From Istiophorus platypterus (lineage: Eukaryota; Chordata; Actinopteri; Istiophoriformes; Istiophoridae): a stretch of DNA of 64,000 nucleotides. Below the pieces are notes generated by a model. The model was not told the DNA's origin, did no database searches, and worked only from the letters and a program-made list of their open reading frames with translations. Positions 59,733-64,000 of the stretch are shown piece after piece (the first letter of the stretch is position 1; each line of letters opens with the position of its first letter). The translations under genes and the position numbers were made by a program. Location: positions 13,824,980 through 13,888,979 of the forward strand of contig CM029124.1 in assembly GCA_016859345.1 (NCBI GenBank), given 5' to 3'.

Positions 59733-59742
59733 GTCACGTGAT
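59733..59742. promoter_or_regulatory. Near-palindromic E-box GTCACGTGAT
   Basis: One base from the CLEAR-type GTCACGTGAC site bound by TFEB/MITF-family factors. It is isolated and 2.8 kb from the nearest start, so functional relevance is doubtful. Confidence 0.2.
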
Positions 59743-62320
59743 AACGAGTGGATGTAACAGTCATCCAATGAATCCTAGAAAACAAAAATGTCATATAGAT
59801 TTTCAGAGAAAAATATGTGTTAAGAACTGTAAGCATCTTTCAAAATAAAAGTTTGTTTACATAGGCAGAATGTTACAACCTGTATAACTTTGCTGAACAG
59901 TGACCACTGGGGCCGAAAGTGACAATTGCAGAATAATAATTGCTCAAAAAAGTCACACAGTCAGAAACCAGACAAAATAGGTCATTATTTACTGAGCATC
60001 TACCTAAATATTAGCCACTGTGATTATTGGTCAAACCAGACCAACTAGGCATGCAAACCCCTTGTGTATTTAATTGTACAAAAGGTGACTTTTACTCTTC
60101 TTACTCTTATTTTCCTATTTACATGTTCTCCTTTTAATTTGGAACTTAAACATTGTACCTGGAACTTTGGTATTTTTAAGTACACATGAAAAGAAATAGT
60201 ATCTAGTTGTGTGATTAGGAGATTGGGAAATGTATCAAAACAACTGTGTTGCACTTACACAAGAAAAACCCTGCGTATGCATTATACAAGCCTTACCTGT
60301 AAATAGTCACTAAACTTTTCCACTTTTTTTTTTTTATCAGATTTGACTGAATCTGTTAAAGATTGTATTCATGCAATTATTTTGTCCCAGTGACAAATGT
60401 GACATAATGGCTCTCCTCATTCATTCTGTCAGGGATCTGGTCTTATTAGCCCCGATATAACTGGCCTGGGTCTATGCCAAAATGGCTGCTGGGTGAGAGA
60501 CTTGCCTATAAAAACTCTGGATGTGTACTTTAACTATAGCACAAAGTACTGTACACTTCAATCTAAAGGGGAAACAATCTCCCAACAAATGATTTTTTTT
60601 CAATCAAAAGACAAGTGTAAGAGCCCTCCTGTCCAGGAGAGCCCTCCTTGCTTCCTTGTTTTCACAGTCATTGTAAGTACAAGCAATTAGACTAAACATG
60701 TGTGAGAAGAAATACCTGACAGAGGGAAAAGACCCAAGTAACAGCACAGGTACTGACAATTAACCTGTTCAAAAAAACTATAACTTTTTCCCAAGGTAAT
60801 AGATATTTGGCTAATAAAGATATAATGTGAGATTCATTTCACTCTATAAAGGCTGGTAGATATTGATTAATAAACATAGAATGGTTTCACACAGTCTGTG
60901 CACTGTAAAGTAACAAAGATATTGTATAACAATAGTCGACATTCTACTATGAGGTTGTGTTTATACATTGCACATTTTTTAAATTTAAATTAATATGTCC
61001 AAACCACTCAAATATCTCAATTTTTTGTGTTTCAAATTTTTCTCTCCAGTGATTCCAAATTTGTTGGTAATCAGTTAAAAGTCTGTAGTTTTGATTTTTT
61101 TTTTAGTCACAATTTATCATTTAAATGGAAGAATTTAAAAAGCATTGCCCTGGAAGCATATGCCGTTAACAATCACATTGTTTTACTGAGTGATTTCAAC
61201 CTCTAAATCATGTGACATTGTACTGGATGTCTGCCATCACATAGTAAATTCTCTAAAGAAAAGCAATTACACATAACATGGGATGTTTGTGTGTTGTTGT
61301 TATTGTAGAGACTGCTGTATGTTTTGCATACTGTTTGCTCCTTCTAATGTTACTATATTCCTGGAAGGTTTATGGGCAGTTACTTGTTTTGTTGTATTGG
61401 GTTGTGTTTCATTACAGCACACAAAACATTAGAAACATATTTCATTATAATGGAGTCATTATAAAAAAAAAAACAAAACAACAACACAATCTACAGCCTC
61501 AGAAATGACCATAGAGCTAAGTCAACATACAAATGTATGTATCTAAAATACTCTCAAGACAAAGTTAACATTTGAATCCAGGGTGTTGCCTAACATAGAT
61601 GAAAACCAGGCAATTGCGCAAATTTTACTAAACAGCCATAACAACCCTGTGATCAATTTAACAATAATGTCGTGAAAACAACATTAAATGATGCATATAA
61701 TCCACACGTATACTGCCCGAAAGGGATATTTCAAAAACGAATATATCACTGATGCTATTGCTAATTATAATTAATATCACACATTGCCATATGACTCATC
61801 CACCAACGCCCTCAATTTCATACTGTGTAGGTTCTATAAATTTTTATTAAAATATCAGAAAACAAATTCCCAGAGTCCAAGATGGCATACTCAAATGTGT
61901 TGTTTTGTCCAACCAACAACCCAAAACCCCACAACACTCCATTTAAAACGATATAAAACAAAACAACAACGGGAGAGAAGCAGTAAACTCTCACTTTTGA
62001 GAGCTGGAACCCGCAAACCTTTCAACTTTTCGCTTAATAAACGACCTAATCAGTTGTCAAAATCGTCTCTGATCGATTCCCCGTCCTTCGACTCGTCAGC
62101 TCTATTTCACGGGACTCGAGAAAAGTTAACGAAAGAGGCGCTTGACAAAGCCTCTGTATTTTTTTGCATCATGTTCTCATCTGGTCGTGTTTATTTTGAC
62201 ACTGTAACCTACCTGCGTGTGTCTGTCTCGGGCCACCGTCGCCACTACGACTTATCTGATTTTTATTCTTATTTATTTATTTATTTATTTATTTTTTTAA
62301 TCCCAGTCTGCAAAAATCCC

Positions 62321-62582
62321 GTATTTCCGTGGCCGGTTCGCATCTCTCCCCTCTTTCTTTTCCTGCAGCCCGGGTCGCGATCAGCCGGCCGCCGCAGGGG
62401 CAGCGTCGGGCCGGACGCGCGGAAAACGTGGTGCCGTGACCCCTGACCCGTCGCCGTCACTCCGCGTCATTTTGCCGGGAATGCCGGACCACGTGTCTCC
62501 CTGCCGGCGTGCTTGTTCTCTGACGCGCGGCTCGTCGCCGTTCACTCTGAAACCAGCCGGGGCGAGGGAGTATACTGGCAAG
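62321..62582 (+). promoter_or_regulatory. CpG-rich promoter of the 62.6-kb gene
   Basis: A CpG-dense stretch starts near 62320 and continues past the start codon at 62583. It has an ACCACGTGT E-box near 62490 and no TATA box. The composition is that of a broad housekeeping promoter. Confidence 0.6.
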
Positions 62583-62663
62583 ATGGCGGCGCGGTGGGGA
62601 GCAGGAGAGGAGACTTTAACTGCGTGCAATATGGATTTTTTCCCCATGGATACACTAGACGAG
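62583..62663 (+). CDS. pprc1: Probable first coding exon of pprc1 (PGC-1-related coactivator); gene continues beyond the window
   Basis: PPRC1 is a nuclear coactivator of NRF1-driven genes for mitochondrial biogenesis. The frame begins MAARWGAGEETLTACNMDFF and runs 27 codons to a GAG|GTAGAG donor (62664) in phase 0. Evidence: an excellent start context (AAG before ATGG), a CpG-island setting, the MAAR start shared with mammalian PPRC1, and above all position, because in human 10q24.32 pprc1 lies next to and divergent from ldb1. No downstream exon is in the window, so the name rests mainly on synteny. The ATG sits inside CAAGATGGCGGC, a YY1 site. Confidence 0.6.
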
Positions 62664-64000
62664 GTAGAGGATTCCTTCTTTTGCTTTAATCCCCGGTTTA
62701 TAATCCCGCTGTTAGTGTTTGTGCGTGTGTTTTAGCAGCGGGGCAGAGCGAGCTGTGTGCACTAGCCTGTGTGCACTGCGCATGGAAAAGTGACACGTGG
62801 ATGCAGCTGTAGTATCACCAGTAAAACTCTGTTTAAGAAGTACTCCGTGTTATGTGGTGTTAAGAGCCAGATAAATCTCTCGTTGTGTATTTGTTGAATG
62901 ACACACAACGCCTCCTTTATAACTCGCCGGTAGTTTTTCTTGTTGTAGCCGTGCGTTAATGCTAGCTGGTGAGTCAGTGTAGCTCGGCCGGCCGACTCTT
63001 GAACGACGCAGGTTTCCTCCCTTATAATACAAACCAGTGCTTGGAGCAAATGGAGTGACAGTTGTGTATTTTTATTGGCAGTCGACCTGGCGTGTTCCCC
63101 GGTTGTGTAACCGACACCGGGGATACACATTTAAGCTCCGTCGGTGGGTTATATGTGTAAAAGTACTCTGTGTCCTGCTCATCATCTGATTCATACACAC
63201 GTGGTAACACACTGCAAGATGCTAGTCTTCTAGCTTTATCACCACTGCATTGTGGACGTGGGCTTCTCCTTTCCTTCGCTTGACAGTGGTTAAGGCGCTG
63301 TACGTTATTTTTACTTTTATTTTTTATGCCTTGGAGGCAGTTTATAGGCTTCATGCCAGCACGTTGCAGTAATGTGTCATCATCGGCTCATTGGCGTTGC
63401 ACGGAGTAGTGTTTTTATATCGGGACAACGACTGCGGCCGGGACAGCTGGACACGAACGTCCCTATGATCGTCCGCTCTCATACTGCAGCAGCAACGCTA
63501 AGTTTTCATTCAAAACCTGCGTGTGTGTATATCCACATGTGGTTTAGTCGTGGTCTATCACATGTTGGATCCCTTCACGCATGCGCAGGAGACAGTTAGA
63601 TATCTGCCCACACACACACACCCTTAGGTAGAGTTTACAGGTGACCACGTTCAGTTTTCTTACGTTTAGTGTATTGATGCGAACTTGTTTGGGGTCTTTG
63701 GGGTTTGGGATTGTTAAATGTGTGAGACGGGAGTGGAGATGAGGGGCCTGCTGGGGTTTGTTGTAGTGCAACACGTGGGCAGGAGATAGCCTCCCTTTGG
63801 ACGGAGTGAGGCCAGGATCAAACATGTCTGCATAGACAGAAACACGTGGGTCACTGTAAGAGACTGGTGCGTTTTTAGACGAGCGTGTAAACTGCTAAGT
63901 TGTGTTTGATTTTTATGAGGGGACCTGTACGTTGGACTTGGTGTTATGTATATGACTCAAATATGTGGAGTTGTTGTACTCTACTACTAATTTTATATTT
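62664..64000 (+). other. pprc1: Start of intron 1 of the probable pprc1 gene
   Basis: It is moderately CpG-rich at first and then fades. It contains an NRF1-like site at 63578-63587, a CA run near 63610-63622 and no recognisable exon. Minus-strand open frames here (for example 62762-63130 and 63022-63354) lack splice or homology support. Confidence 0.5.

Larger units (their letters stand above)
54505..62320. other. Intergenic DNA between divergent ldb1 and the 62.6-kb gene
   Basis: The left end should carry the 5' UTR and distal promoter of ldb1, but there is no CpG island. No coding exon was recognised. It contains CA/CTCA repeats (55040-55119), an AT-rich degenerate repeat (55740-56445), the purine/pyrimidine cluster (57140-58048), a V-SINE-like tail (58706-58782) and a near-palindromic E-box at 59733-59742. 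The long open frames within it are low-complexity artefacts. Confidence 0.55.

Noticed and set aside
61784..62446. 220-codon open frame just upstream of the probable pprc1 start
   Set aside because: It spans AT-rich intergenic DNA, a T/A repeat (near 62270-62297) and the CpG island, with no family similarity or splice logic. It looks like chance.
1..64000. tRNA, rRNA or CRISPR features
   Set aside because: No B-box-like GGTTCGAATCC with a matching A box, no rRNA-like block and no regularly spaced direct repeats were seen. A tRNA scan could still find a diverged one.

Overview
This is vertebrate nuclear DNA, and the signs point to a ray-finned (teleost) fish. The genes are split by short GT-AG introns (apart from single-exon hps6), CpG-rich promoters stand out from AT-rich flanks, and the repeats are typical of fish: a decayed Tc1/mariner element, a V-SINE-like tail, hAT-like termini and many GT, GA and CTCCT microsatellites. 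There are no operons, CRISPR arrays or recognisable RNA genes.

Layout. 1-13.5 kb is gene-poor and holds a Tc1 relic at 406-1058, short repeats and one doubtful exon. 14170-16986 (+) is a complete, intronless hps6, which encodes the Hermansky-Pudlak syndrome 6 subunit of BLOC-2. 16987-22371 is the 3' space between two convergent genes. 22372-32452 (-) is a complete prominin-family gene of 23 coding exons, whose intron phases agree throughout except for one apparent single-base frameshift in exon 15. 32453-39232 holds its promoter side, a perfect 31-bp hairpin and the ldb1 3' UTR. 39233-54504 (-) is a complete ldb1 of 11 coding exons (408 aa), with a long first intron that contains a second, CpG-island promoter and a probable non-coding first exon near 46.8-47.0 kb. 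54.5-62.5 kb is repeat-rich intergenic DNA with a dense purine/pyrimidine cluster at 57.1-58.1 kb. At 62583 (+) a CpG-rich start with a strong Kozak context opens a 27-codon first exon, most likely of pprc1. The rest of that gene lies beyond the window.

The order hps6(+), ldb1(-), pprc1(+) matches human 10q24.32 as I recall it. The prominin gene between hps6 and ldb1 has no counterpart there, and neither mammalian prominin gene lies at this locus. This favours the third paralogue, prom3, which placental mammals lack. That assignment is inference. The genes do not form a pathway: hps6 acts in lysosome-related organelle trafficking, prominin in plasma-membrane protrusions, ldb1 in LIM-homeodomain and GATA transcription complexes, and pprc1 in mitochondrial biogenesis.

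I found no new multi-gene system. The observations most worth checking are the prominin frameshift, the hairpin at 33690-33756, the C-terminal NPF motif of HPS6, the two ldb1 promoters, and a coding-like relic at 47.9-49.3 kb.
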